DNA of 64,000 nucleotides, from assembly GCA_949317995.1 (NCBI GenBank), contig OX439037.1, positions 53,974,080 through 54,038,079 on the forward strand. Reading direction: 5' to 3'. A program made the position numbers and the translations under genes. The DNA is from Acholoe squamosa (taxonomy: Eukaryota > Annelida > Polychaeta > Phyllodocida > Polynoidae). This document shows, one piece after another, positions 24,391 through 37,800 of the stretch; positions within the stretch are counted from its first letter, which is position 1; each line of letters starts with the position of its first letter. The notes beneath the pieces were generated by a model. The model searched no databases. It worked only from the letters and a program-made list of their open reading frames with translations, and had not been told where the DNA came from.

Positions 24391-24991
24391 CCCACCCACA
24401 CCCCCTATTTAACTAGTTTAATCATAGTTTTACCGTAAAACTTCTAATAACCATACCTACATACGAAACTAGTTAGCTCTGTATAAATTTCAAAATGGCG
24501 CTGCCGAATATGCGAGGATCGTATTCCACCCCCCCCATTGAATACGGAGTAAGTAGTACTAATCTATAGTGTCATCGATATTAACCATATAATAAGTGTC
24601 CATACCCTTTTCTAACTCATAGTTTAGCACATTTCTGCACAAAAATATGTTCTAAACATTCATGAAATATTAATTATCTTGTTAATTGAGACAATTAGGC
24701 TGTAAGGGATTTGACCCAGATAATTCTCAAAGAAGAAAAAGTCTGCTTTACATGTGATTTATGTGAAACAGCTATTTATATGTGTGCTGGATGCAATCAA
24801 ATAGCTTTTTACCTTTGGTACATTCTCCCAGGACTTAGTAACATTTGTTTAGGACCTCAGATTGATCAAAACTGCTGATAATAGGGCCCTGCCGATAATA
24901 GGAGCCTCTACTCTCATTATCATATATATACTATTACTATGTGGTACTACTGTATTCAACCCCACTGGACAGTGTTCTGGTATTTACTCAC

Positions 24992-25226
24992 CCGGTGTAA
25001 CTGTGCCGACCAACAAGGGATGTTCATTACCATATCGCTCACCCAAAACTTCAGAATGCCTTGGTTGAAGAGTCTGGTAATTGTACTCCTTGAGAAACTT
25101 CAAGTCATCCCATAACCTTTCACTCCTTTCTAGACTTGGGTGAAACGGAAATCTCAGTTCCTTTTTTCTGTGCTTAGCATAATTCTTAGCCTTCATAAAT
25201 AAAACTGATCTTTGATGTGTACTCAT
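24992..25226 (-). CDS. First coding exon of an unidentified gene, head-to-head with CEP97
   Basis: ATG at 25226 (A at -3) opens 78 codons plus one base. The exon ends ..CCGG directly before a consensus donor GTGAGTA at 24991-24985, so reading on to the TAA there is not needed. The protein begins MSTHQRSVLFMKAKNYAKHR and has an aromatic, charged character (motif 'RLWDDLKFLKEYNYQ'). I do not recognise the family. No second exon could be identified to the left, where the repeat-rich region begins. Divergent arrangement with CEP97, 563 bp apart, suggests a shared promoter. Confidence 0.6.
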
Positions 25227-25789
25227 GATTATGCTCTTTTAAGCTCTTATCAAATCTTATCTATCACTTCGTCCATCAGTTGCCATGCGTTGCCATGCAG
25301 TTGCCATGCCTGTTGTCGCCTGTTGCCATGGTGATGGTCGTCATGGAAATTGCTTTACGTTGGTAATGTTTTACATAACGACGTTACAGCATGCTCTTTA
25401 TATGATCTGTCGTGTATCGTGTGCATCCCTCCCCTCACATCTTCTTTGATATGATGACAAAACTGTGAAAAAAAAATCCTTAAAACAAAAGTGTTGTGTG
25501 TTGCTTAAACAGCAGGAGTTTACGCGCCGAGTTTACGGTAACGTGCTTTCGCTGGTTGACGGTATCCCAGTCTCACCGGAACAAGTTACGTCTCAACCAA
25601 AACACTTCGTCCGCGCAGCAGCCGTTTGACTATTTCTGGTTACAAATACGCATATAAAGTTGTAATACTTGTACAAAAGTATTTTGCTATGATCTTGAAG
25701 ATGGACAAGTCCAGGGAGTAGAGGTTCAATACTTTCGGCCAATCATATCCATCGTAGCTTGCTTGCTGAAATAGCGGGAATGTTTCAAA
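25227..25789. promoter_or_regulatory. Probable bidirectional promoter with CEP97 5' UTR
   Basis: The interval between two divergent start codons. Its right half (about 25500-25630) is richer in CpG than the surrounding DNA. No TATA box is obvious at a suitable place. The transcription start sites cannot be set from sequence. Confidence 0.5.
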
Positions 25790-25798
25790 ATGGCGGAG
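25786..25798 (+). promoter_or_regulatory. YY1-like motif overlapping the CEP97 start codon
   Basis: CAAAATGGCGGAG matches the AANATGGCGG core known for YY1 sites, which often overlap translation starts of housekeeping genes. It also supplies a strong Kozak context (A at -3, G at +4). Confidence 0.5.
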
Positions 25799-25802
25799 CC
25801 GG
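25790..25802 (+). CDS. CEP97: CEP97 coding exon 1
   Basis: Thirteen coding bases (Met-Ala-Glu-Pro plus one base), then a consensus donor GTGAGT. The phase 1 end joins the GC that starts exon 2 to make Gly. It is too short to be found as an ORF, and is supported by phase, Kozak context and the expected short N-terminus. Confidence 0.8.
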
Positions 25803-28800
25803 GTGAGTGTTTTGATATCATTTACCTGTAGGAAACACTAAATTTACGTTTTACGAGATCAAGTCTGTATTGCATTAAGGGAATTTATATCTAAAGACGT
25901 GGTTTGTTGGGCTTAGGTGGTGGGGCATCGCATTTCTCCCGTATAAATGACCAGCAAAGAAGTCGTCGAGTCTAAAATCTTGTCTGTTTAAAACAGTGTT
26001 TTGACAGCCAGTCGTGGCGCGTGCACAGGCACGTCTGAGTAGTGAGTGTGACTGACTAGCTTTAAATCGAAAACTAAACTCTCATCTCTGTACCGCCGTT
26101 ACTTAGTTTTCTACAGCCAAACACTCCCAGTATCTGCCACAGTACTAAACACCTGGTATTGCAAATGGAATTCTGAGGGTTCTAGACTCTAGTAGGCAGA
26201 ATACGTCAAATTACCACCAAATTAATAGGTACCGGTATGTCACTAAAAATTGAAAACAGAAAAGCTGTCTGATCGCTTAGCTTTTAACACAGCCTTTAGA
26301 GACACATGTTAGTAATAATATGCTTTTGGAATTTTTCATTTAAAGTGAAAATTGATGAAGTTATGGTGGTTTTCATGATCAAAAGTGGGCATTTTTTTCG
26401 TCATAATTTTAAACTGTACAAAGAAGGAACAAGTGTGACCTTTCCATGATTTTAGTCTGATTTTTAAACTTGCTGTATCATGGAAAAGCTTACATCCCCT
26501 GAAAGCCTGGAACTTTGTCATCACAATGCAGTTCATCCTAGGTCATTCTGACCAAAAGAAGTGGAAATATAATTTTTTAAAAATAAAAAGTTAGTAAAAT
26601 CCCAATCAATTACAAATTTCTGCTGATCCTAGGAAACTATGTGCTCAACGATAGATTTTCTTCATATTTGGCAGAGATGATGCTGAGACCATATACTACC
26701 TCTTCTATATGTTTTTGAATATTCCTTCATATATTTGACCAGGGGGTATTGATTACATTGACCTAATTAAGGTGACAATTAATTAACTAATTAGAGTTGT
26801 GAAAAAAATCAAACACTAAATTGAAGGAAATTTTGTGTACTTGGAGTACAAATTCTCAGGTAGTTAAACCCTCCAATATTTCCCATAGTTATAAGCTGTT
26901 CACTGAGACCTGTCCCTGCACAAACCTTCCAAGCCTGGCACAGTTTTCCATGACGCAATCCAGGCTCATATCAGCCCCAACGCTGACATACCTAAAATTA
27001 ACTTATTCAACTAAACTTAGCCTTAGGGAGTGATCATTTTTTAACAACAGGAGGGGGGGCTGGTGGGTTTGAGGGGGGGGTCAGAATTTTTTCAACCCAT
27101 TGACCAGGGGGGTCAGAATTTTTTCGACACCTTTGATGGGGGGGTCAAAATAATTTCACCTGTTTTCAGTGGAAAACCCCGCGCGTTACTATAGGCTAAA
27201 AGGGGACGTTCGCGCGCGATTTTTGTCCCTTGTGCGGGGGTCGAAAGAATTTTACCCCCTCGAGAGGGGGGGTCAAAATTTTTTTCGCTGTTCCGTGCGC
27301 AAACCCACCAGCCCCCCCCCCCGCCTGTTGTTAAACAATGATCACTCCCTTAGTAAAGGGAAACCTTCAATCTATGCACTTAATTACCTCAATCATGGGT
27401 TCTTTTTAATACTGGATATTGATAGATTTGATGGAGATAGGTGATTTTGCTTTTTAAAGAGCATTGCGAATAAAACAAACCATCTGGGCTTTAAGTTTTC
27501 CCGCTTGAGATATTTAATGAGAGAGCCAGATGCTACTACATTGTATAAACAAGCTATTTTACCGCATTTTGATTACTGCAGCTATATTATAGATGCGGGA
27601 AACAAAAGCGACATTGATCAGTTGCAAATCATACAGAATAGAATGTTGAGATGTATCCGCCGTGTCAGGGTCTGGGAAGATTCTGTCAAAAATCTGCATG
27701 ATATCTGTGAAATTCCCTTTTTAGGACCCAGAAGAAATGAATTGCTGATGTCACTTATATACAGTAAAACCCAAAAATCCCCACCTGTTAAGCCGGTTGC
27801 ACGTAGGACCAGAAATGATTATAAATTAAACTATAAACTCCCCTTCCCTCACACGGCAAAGCTCAGAAAGAGCCCTAAGTATAGAGGATTAGTATTATGG
27901 AACAAATTATCACATAGTATCCAAACAGCGGAAACAAAAGAGAAATTCAAAAAGAAAACTAAGAACTGGTTCATGACTAATATGAGAGGGAAAAGGGAAA
28001 CTGCTCTGAGAAACCATCAGCGCTAGAACTTTAATGCTACATATAATTGTGATTATGATCAGTGCTGATTTGACCTGCTGAGGTCCCTTATAACCTGATG
28101 AGGTTGTGCCCACAAACTCTCGTACATGCTCATGGAGGACACATTTTATTTCCCTTTACTCACTCATTTGTAAATACCTCATTGAACTGTATATATCGTG
28201 AAACTTGATGTTAATTGACAGCCTGTCTAAACATTGACAGCCAAACTCCAACTGCAAACGCTACAGATCAGTCAACTATAACATGGAACTTTGGAGTTAT
28301 CATGCAAAATTATAAATAGTACTTGCCTGTATATACTGTAACCTCTGCAATAGAATACAACAACGTAGCACTAATGTATAGCACATGTAGATGTTATAAC
28401 TACAATTGTAATCGACAACTCTGACCGCTGTACAGGGCTTTTGACAGGATTTTTTGCAATGCGCCAATTGCACACTTTTTAGCAAATACAATGCGCCATT
28501 CTGTAAATGAATGGCCATTCTAGCCATTTAAATGCGACATTTGGGCATTAAATGCGTGTATTGCGCACTGCGCAGCCCTGTCAAAAGCCCTGGCTGTATG
28601 TTTGTATGAGGACAAAAACTGAAAACGGAAGATCATCAGTAAACGGAAAGCTAATGATGTTTTCATTAAAAAAAAAAAAAAAAAAAATGAAGTTGTTATG
28701 GCAATTTGAATGGAAGTTATGTCATTTAAATATCCTGAGTCGAAGGCGATATTCTGCCATGATTCTGTCACAGTGCGCACTTTGCAGGATAAGATGACAT

Positions 28801-31800
28801 TAAAAATTTTCTTTTAGATTGTTTGATTAGGCCTAAAAAAAAAATTCTTGTGTTCAGGTAACATGCTCAAAAAAAATAGGTAGGTCGGATTTTTTTTTTT
28901 TTTTAGATTTTTTTTTTAAAGTTCCTGGATCCCGAAAACTCAAAAACATATTAACCAAATCAAAAAAATTTAAATTCTTGGGGATAAATCTTGTTTTATA
29001 TTAAAAGGAACTTGCACAAAATAATCATTTCAGTTATCTAGTCTCCATTGGATTCATCTTGCTTGATCACAGAATTGGATCCAAATTAAACTCTTAACTA
29101 TGGTAGAATTTTGGGTCTGATTTGATACCTTTGACTGGTCATAATTCCACTTTGAATTGGCATAAAGACTAAAAAGCAAATCCACTTCTTTTCTCAAGAT
29201 CTATCCATTGCTCATTGTGTTATCAGAGCGGCGACTAGTGAGTACTACTCGTGAGATGATTAGACTAGTGTAAGGGATAGGGAGGCCTTGCAATCTATTT
29301 TTGTTTGTGGCTCCTCTGCTATGGTCTATTCCTGCTCACTATTCTAATGTAATAACAGTGTGTGTACTTTATTTATCAGTGAAGGAATTTTCAGAATATA
29401 TCTCATACTTTTGATTTTATTCGCAGATAAGACATTTCATCATTTGGAGCCCTAAGGCAGATTAGCATTAGAGCATTTTAAGATTCAGAAATGCATCTAT
29501 GTAGCCTTTGTTTTAGAATTGTTCATTCTGAAACTACTATATATATGTAGTACAGGTCTCATCTCAGTGGGTTATGGTATAATTGCATCATATTTTCTGT
29601 ATTTGAACAAAGTATTCACTGTTTAAGATCTCTATGGAGAAATCAGTGCTAAAGTGTGTGTTGCCATATGTGCATTTTTGTAAATCAGAGGAGGTTGAAG
29701 TGTAAGGACACCTTGTGGAACTGCTACATTCTTTTCTGTGTAAACTTTTTAGTTTACATTTAAATAATGCTTTCTCAGAATATGTATCTGCGATTGGTGA
29801 TGAAACAATAATTTAATTACTCCTTTCATTATATAAACGGTTTTGTGGAACACTGAAAACATGTATGTACACAGAGGTACTTACATTGAACTTAGAAGCT
29901 AATAACATGTAGGCCTGTGGCCTAGACTTAACCTTTATTAGATAAACTTCATGGGATAAAGTCTTGAGAAATTAGGTAAGTGCCTATTCAATCTATCACT
30001 ATAGCATGTTCTTGTGATCAACATTTTTAGTTCTTTGCTGACTGAGACAGAGTGAAGTTGGGCAAGCTTCAGTTTCTGTAAAAAGTCACACTGGTCCACT
30101 GAGACAAACCAGACCACTTGCTGCATGATATTCCAAATTTCAGTCTCCAAAATCACTCAAATAATAAATGTAGTATCACGTCTTATTAGAATACATTTAT
30201 AACTACTGTCTGATAGGATTATCAACTCAATTGATCGATTATTATGGGCTGTACCATCCCTTAAAGTTTTTTAGGGCTAAATACCCAATGGAAATAATGT
30301 TGTGCCAAGCAGGACAAACATACAGGCTTATTCTGTAGTATTTTTAGGCTAGAATAACTTTGGCTATAATATATACACATGAGTTATTTTTAGCTATCTT
30401 AAATCTGCCGAAGGTGGTAAAGTGATATATTCATGAAAAAAAAAAAGATTTTATTTCCAATTTTGACTTGAAATTTAAAATACTTATCCCCCTAGTAGTA
30501 TGATCTCATCTAGGTATGTCAATCTATAAATTGTCAGCTACAAGCTGGTGCAACCCGTGAATAGATTGACCTTTTCAATCAAAAGTTATCAATTAAATTA
30601 TGTAAATAATGGCGGTCTTCTCTGGAGAAAATGTGAGATGAAGCATGACAGAAAGATCTTCAGATTTATAAAGTGGCATAAAAATGATTCTAGAAGGACT
30701 ATCAAGTTCATTCATTCAGGTGGTTAATGTGGTGTATGCTTTTGTAATTTTGTTGGGGTCCTTACTTTTGGCTGTCATCCCTACTGTGGTACTTCTCAGT
30801 AGAGTAAGGATTCCACTGTTAAAGCCTATAATAAAGGTTTATTCCACGGCGATATTCCACTATCTATGCCATCGCCACCTGGTGGCCAAAAATTGAAACT
30901 AGATCTTGGCCTACCTATTTTTTACATAAACTCATGATATCATAATCATGTGTTTTAAATATTTCTCTTTTGACATTTTGTATATAGACCCTATGTACCC
31001 TAAGTTGGCCTAACTCATTACTGACACTGTCAAGCTGTTGAATATTAACGGTCCCTTATTAACTAGAATCATCATGGTAGGAACCCCAGAAAAAAATGGA
31101 ATCTATTAGATACCACAGTTTTGATCAATTCCTTGCGATAGAGCCTGAGCCTGAAAATCTAAATTTTTTGGGAATTTTGTTTCTATCTATCATAGAACCC
31201 AAGATATGATAAAATATGTCGGTAAATCCCAGGATTTGTTACCCATACATTTCTATTATAATAGAGCTGAGAAGTTGTGACCAGAGATATCCGAAATTTA
31301 GGGTTTTCCAAAACACCCTGTAAAACCTAATTTCACTTCTAATAGCAGTTTTTAAAAAAATACAAAAATCCTAGGTAGATACATATATGACCTATTTAAT
31401 CAAGTAGTCGAATGACCTTTTGACTTTGACCTAGATCTTACTCTCAGAGGTCACTGAGCTTCACTTTCAGTCAACAAAATCCTTTGGGAGCATGTGAGAG
31501 CGTTGTTCTATAGTTCTCAATTTTTTTACAGTGAATATTGAGGTAAATCACAAGCTTAATACCAAAAAGCAATGAAAATCAATAATTTCAGGGTTAGGAC
31601 AGAATCCAAAGTTTCCTCACTTGAAAGTACTGTAGAGGTCGGCGGAAAATGTCCTGAAGAAACCGGGAGTCGAACCCGGGACCCTCCAACCTGCAGGCGG
31701 AAGCTCTACCCCTGAGCTACTTCCCCATCTGACATTCTCTACCTTCCACCTACATCTGGATCAGTATAATACACAAGGGGGGCAGCTTATACCAGCTGAC

Positions 31801-34800
31801 CAGCCCCTGAGGGCTGGTGCAACCGGAACGGGGCAGATGGCCTACCGCCAAGGACTTACAGCCAGAGCTGGCCCCTACACTCCTCCCAACCAGCTTCAAC
31901 CATGGCCAACCAGCACCAAGCATTCCTCCCAACCAGATCGGTTTGGGCTTTATCAAGCAGTGTGAGGCACTCCTGACTTCCCAGTTGACCTACCAGTACA
32001 CAGTACTGCCAGGGTCGAAGCGTATCTGTATTATACCGTTCCAGGCACCTACACCTGGATTGGTATGACACACACGTAGGGGGGAGCTACCACCGGATGC
32101 CAGCCCCTGGGGGCTGGGATCTCCAGAAACGGGGCTGCTGGCCTTATGGCAGAGCTGGCCCCTACACTCCTCCCTACCAGATTCAATATAGGGTTCAGTA
32201 CCCTATAGGTACCAGATACCCGGGACTAGTACCGAGTCGCATACCGGCCACCTCTTTCCAAGTCTCCCCAGTACTAGCAAATTGAATCGTCATTCGTGTC
32301 ATACCAGCCCAGGTACCGAGTTCTCGTAGTCCCCCCTCACATGGGTCAGGACCAACTCGGTTTCTCCACCAGTGTAGAGGTCGGCGGAAAATGTCCTGAA
32401 GAAACTGGGAGTCGAACCCGGGACCCTCCAACCTGCAGGCGGAAGCTCTACCGCTGAGCTACTTCCCCGTCTGACATTCTCTACCTTCCACCTACATCTG
32501 GATCGGTATAATACACAAGGGGGGCAGCTTATACCAGCTGACCAGCCCCTGAGGGCTGGTGCAACCGGAACGGGGCAGATGGCCTACCGCCATGGACTTA
32601 CAGCCAGAGCTGGCCCTTACAGTACTTATATTGTATATGGTTGGATAGGCCTTTCTTTTGTCTATACACTCCCTCAGAGAAGAGGTTTTAGAGCAGTGTC
32701 TGTAGAGTCTGTCTGGGCCCCCTGCACAGCTCTCACTGCAACTGCCTCCCTAAGGGGCGCCCTTAGTGGGTACTGGGGTCCCTAATAAGGTTTTGAGGTG
32801 ACAAACAGAGGCCCTCTGAGCTACAGCAAGTGATTCATGCTTCTGGTCAGGATCTAGGCCTATGTGAATGTAGGAGAAGTGGCTGTGCCTGATTAGGATC
32901 TAAGCATGGAATACATGAATAAAACCTTATGAATATATGTATATTCTAAAAGCTAACATATTAATCTAATTAACTGCATATAGAAACACCTAATGCCATA
33001 AAATGGGTTAGAAATGGTAGATGCTGATATGTGGATGAGACAGCCTGCAGGAGGATTTTGGACACACTTGAGGAAGAATGAGAACACCCTGGAGAAGGTC
33101 TCCAAGTCTTTAGAAGAGGGATGTAAGGCTCAAGAAAATGGTTGCAATCATTGGGGTAGGGTTGGAAACTCTTAAAGTAGAGAGGGTAAACCAAAAGGGA
33201 AAAGTTGGAGACCCTGGAGGATGAGTGTATGCCTACTTTTCAGAAATTTTGGGAGTATTGGGTAAAACATGTCTCTAAACTGCCAACCTATTTTTTTCCT
33301 AACATTTCCATTTTACCACAGTAGATAGAAGAGATATAGAGAATTCTAATGCATTTCCCTACATACCAAATTTCCTTCCCCTTGAAGGTGGTCTAATCTA
33401 CTTTTTGACAGTTTTAGCTATCGCTCTGGTTAGGCCACATCAAAAAAATAAGTCGGTCTACGGATATTGGTTTTGAAAAAATGGTGCGAGCGAGCGATTT
33501 TTGTTTTTTAAGAATTTTTTTTGCCTCCAATGGATTCCTTGCTGGAAAACTGAAATTTGTTTTTCCGAAATTATGGAGAGGGAAATCCGTAGACCAACTT
33601 ATTTTTTTGGTGTGGCCTTATAGGCATTCGATCAGAATGTAGGATATCTCTAAATGTAGTTCTATACCATAGGTATCCAAAGCAATCAATACCAAATTAG
33701 TTGCCATGCTGACCTCTGTCTGTTTTCTATATTTTTACAGAGTAGTTATTGGGGCACTTCAGAGATTGAGTACTATTAATTGTGTGCCTCTACAGGCAGC
33801 ACCATTCACCCTCTTTCCCTTACTCCTTCACACAAAAAGTACCACTTCTAGTTCACAAATTACAGCAAACACCTCCTGTATGTGTAGAATATAAATATAG
33901 CTTCACATTGGTGTGCATAAAGTGTATCATTATGACGGCTAAGTGATAGTAAATCAGGGTTTAGGTTGGGTAGAGGGGGAAAACCCGAATGTCACTGCTC
34001 TGAGTGACCAGTGTGAACGGCCTACTTTGTAGTGAGAGTAAGTTAAAGTAATGGAGACATTTCCAAAACTTTTGAAATTTTGTTTCTAGTTTGTTTAGAA
34101 CCGAATCTACAGGGTAATTAATGCAATAGAAATAAGCTAGTTAGGACTATAAAAATGGTAGAGGAATGGTTACAGTTTTGTGATGTGAATTATCAGATCG
34201 TCAGTAATACTATTTTAGCATTGACATTTCCAATTCCTAATGGATTAACTCGAAATTCTCAGGTTGTATCCTCATTGGCATGTATTTCCCAAAACACATT
34301 TGATATCTAGCGTGCCCTTTGCCTGACCTTCAATTGACCTTGAGGTGACCTTGAAAGTCCTTTCTAGGAGTATCAAATTCTAATGAGGTATACATAATTC
34401 AACAATTTACCCCTTTCGAACATATTTACCAATAGAGAGATACTGTTAAGAGATTCTATCATTATTCCATGAATATGAATCACTTGACCTATTTTTTGAC
34501 CTAGATTCACATCTAATGATCAATTAGAAAACAATTATTTCATTCCGAGGCCAATAGTTAGGGAAATAGGTAATCATATCAAGCCTCCAGTCTAACTATA
34601 TCAAATTACATTAATTCTTACATTAATAGGATGTGCCTTTTCTATGTATAGATATATCTATAAATAGAAAGGCACATCCTTCTGGGTGTTGGTGGTTGGG
34701 GTGGGTAGCAGTGTCTGAAATTAGAAGATCACTTCTGCTCAGAAAAAAGCTATGTCAAGCTAAATTATCTTTCCATTCTTTCTGTCACCTGATTCTTGAC

Positions 34801-37800
34801 ATAGATGCCCTTCCTATTTCGTTTTCATTTTTTTCAAAATCTGTATGGAAAAGGTGTTTTCAGGAGGGCCAAATCAAACATACATAACACAAGACCTATT
34901 TATTGAAGCTAACCCAGAGCCTCCCCTAACTCACCCTCAGAGTGTGTGGCCCTGGGGGGAAGGGCACTCACTATTGTAAACGTGTGTACACAGCCCTTGT
35001 TAACACGGAGCCATGCGTTACTGGTATCACCTAAAATGCCCTGTTCCGAGACAGTATAGGTTTCAGGAGGTATGTCTTCATAATCGCTTGGAAGTAAATG
35101 TATATATAGTAGCCCTCCAACCATGAAACATTGATGAATGTGAGGGGAAGATGTTTGGCATGGACCTACCATGGTTACTTTTTAGTTAGAGATAGATAGG
35201 TACACCATAATCCTTCTAGGTGGAATATTTGAAAAATTCTTTCAAAAGCCTTTTAAAAGGGTACCCCTTTTAGCTTAAATTCTTCCCAAAAGGACCCCTT
35301 TTAACAGGTCCAGGCGGGTCCGCTCATGGGTCCCAAAAGGTACCCCCTTCCCTGCTAGTTTGTGTACGCATATGGTATCCATAATTCCATGAGTGGCCCC
35401 CCCCCCCGGGTTTGGTTTGGTTGATTTTACGTCCACTAATAGTACTTAAAAGTTAGCAGACATTTCTGTGGTTCACGGACATAAAGTCCTTTCTTTTCTG
35501 TTTGGACAGGTATTTAAAAGCTGCTTGTCCAGACAATCTATGAATGACCAAATCTATGAGATGAATGACCGCATCTATGAGGAGGGGTGAGGGGGAAAAC
35601 CGCTACCGGGGCTTCATTCCCCTACTCTTTTCAAAGGATAGCAAGTGTTCTTTTATTTGCCTGGTCCCATAGGCAGGGCCAGACAAACCACGGCCTTTGG
35701 TCACTCAGATGTGGTTCACTTAGGGGGAATCCCATGGCAAGAGGAAAGCAGGTAGGCCCAGGCCCGCGCATATGGACACCAGCTGCCCACATGCTCACCC
35801 CATGCCACAAGGGGTGTGTGGTAGACGTGTATAGCAAAGTATACAACTTGTAGTAACCAGTGCAATAAGGGTCCCCCCAACCACAAAACACACTCTTCCC
35901 TTGTAGACCAGAATGTTTGCCCTCACCCCACCCCCTCCCCCTCCCACCAGCCACAGGTCGCTAATTATATCATATCAACAGCAGACAGCCTGGCTCAACC
36001 ACCATGACTAGGGGGTCCAGCACACTGCCTGCCCGGTCCCAAGTACTCAAACATAACAAGTAGACTGCCTGTGGCCACCAGTGCATGTACACAGGGAGGG
36101 TTATTTTGAAGTCATTCCCAGAAGAAGTAAAGGCTTATCTACCTGTCTTTAAGTCATTGGGACAATCACACAATGACATGATAATGGAAATATCCCTTGG
36201 TTTGCTCTGGGAATCAAAATATTTCATTTTACTCTACTGTATGGTGGTTCATAACAACCACAATTTGACTTGGTAACTTTGGGGGGGGGGGGGTAATTCA
36301 TAAATAAAATGATGCAAATGAGTAAACTTGACAGACAAAACATGTAAATGTTTTCTTCACCATTCTACCATAAAAACTTTTGAGGAGTTATGAATCTCAA
36401 ATTGATAAGTTTGGAGATGAATGCGAAGGCGTTTTAGGCACTAGCATTTAATATGACAGAGATAACATCATTATGCAAATTTTTGCAATAGACTAATCAG
36501 ACTCTCCCCTTTGCACCTGACCACTTGGATTAGGTCTATTTTCATAACTTAATTTGTGCCTAACTCCCCTACCTTGTCCACCCCCCTCCCCACCACCACC
36601 CAGGCATGTATTGACCAGAATGTTTGCCCTCACCCCAGGTGGGGAGTCTAGGGCCATTTTGGCATATGCATTATGTACGCAGGGAGGTACATTAGAGGCC
36701 AAATTTAGGGTTATTTACAGCCATTTTTGGGGTTGTTTTATAGGAGCATAATAATATTATGTTTCATTATGATTTTCTTGGGGGGGGGGCTACCTTATAG
36801 ACTATACTCTTGTTTTCCTCATTGAAATTCTCAAAAGAAAAGTACTCAAATACATGTATATGTTAAGCGCAATGTGGGAATTTGCGCAGTTTCAGAATAA
36901 TAGAGTAGGGACGATAGTTGTCATCAGACAAGGAAATATAAAAACCAATCCTCAATAATTATATTTTGTTTTATTGTTCAGGGATGTAAGTTTTCAAAAT
37001 TTTGTCTGATTTCAGAATTTTCAGAGTAGGAGATGCTGATAGATTTACTCAAGTTTATTTCTCAGATCAGTTTTTTTGTAGTATTTTACAATCAATTTAG
37101 AACTTCTATGTGTATATTCAGAATTTCTCATGCACTCTGACTTAAATCCTTGATTGTTTAACCCATCCTTAGGGTGTAATGGCACTTATATAATGTGTCA
37201 ATGCATCTTACACCTAACTGTAGGTGTGAATACAGCTGTCGGAATAAAACCTACAGCATGCTTAACAGCAGACCCTGGTCCATGTAGACCTTACCTATCA
37301 TTCCTTTGAACTCAGTTACATAGATATCCATGCATGGCCTTCCTGTATCACTTTCTACAATGTCAGGGTGCATGTTTCATTCAAATATTCTTAAACTGCG
37401 CAACCTAAGAGGGGACAATTCCAGAATTGCGCAAAATCATTAAGGGTCAATTCCGGAATAGTGCGGATTCCTATATTGCGCCTAACATACCATATATCTC
37501 CTGTGTATAAGGCGCACCCCGCCTATAAGGCACACCTAGAGTTTGAGGATTTGGCCAGAAAAAATGAAAAATTCATAACATCTCCCGTGTGCTTTTGGGG
37601 TGGGGGGGGGGGGGGGGGTAGTCCCAATTTGTACTAAGAAGGTGGTTCTTTTCGTGGTGCACTAAAACTGCCAATATGGCAACCTCTGTAGGATACAACT
37701 TGTTACGTTGGTCAATGTCTTGGGGATATCTAGGCTCTAAGGAGGATACATCTTGTTATGTCGTTCAATGCCCTGGGGGCATATGGGCATGTGCGCCCCT

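Larger units (their letters stand above)
31631..32620 (-). repeat. Composite repeat block, left copy (about 990 bp)
   Basis: It contains two units ending TGTAGAGGTCGG and GCCCCTACA, each with a tRNA-Cys-like segment (31655-31726 and 32397-32468), around a core with 'gcacctacacctgga' and 'ccagaaacggggctgctggc'. The whole block is the near-exact reverse complement of 52006-52990. A stretch of about 160 bp that I compared by eye differs at only about 3 positions. Confidence 0.9.

Noticed and set aside
16451..25578. A 24-bp inverted similarity (16451-16474 against 25555-25578, 19 matches) that could mark the ends of a 9-kb transposon
   Set aside because: The right site falls in the CEP97 promoter, beyond the divergent exon, and no target duplication is visible. 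Probably coincidence.
30684..30896. A 70-codon hydrophobic frame in CEP97 intron 1
   Set aside because: No family, no splice signals, short length. Its C-terminal end resembles a stretch near 41030, suggesting a shared repeat.
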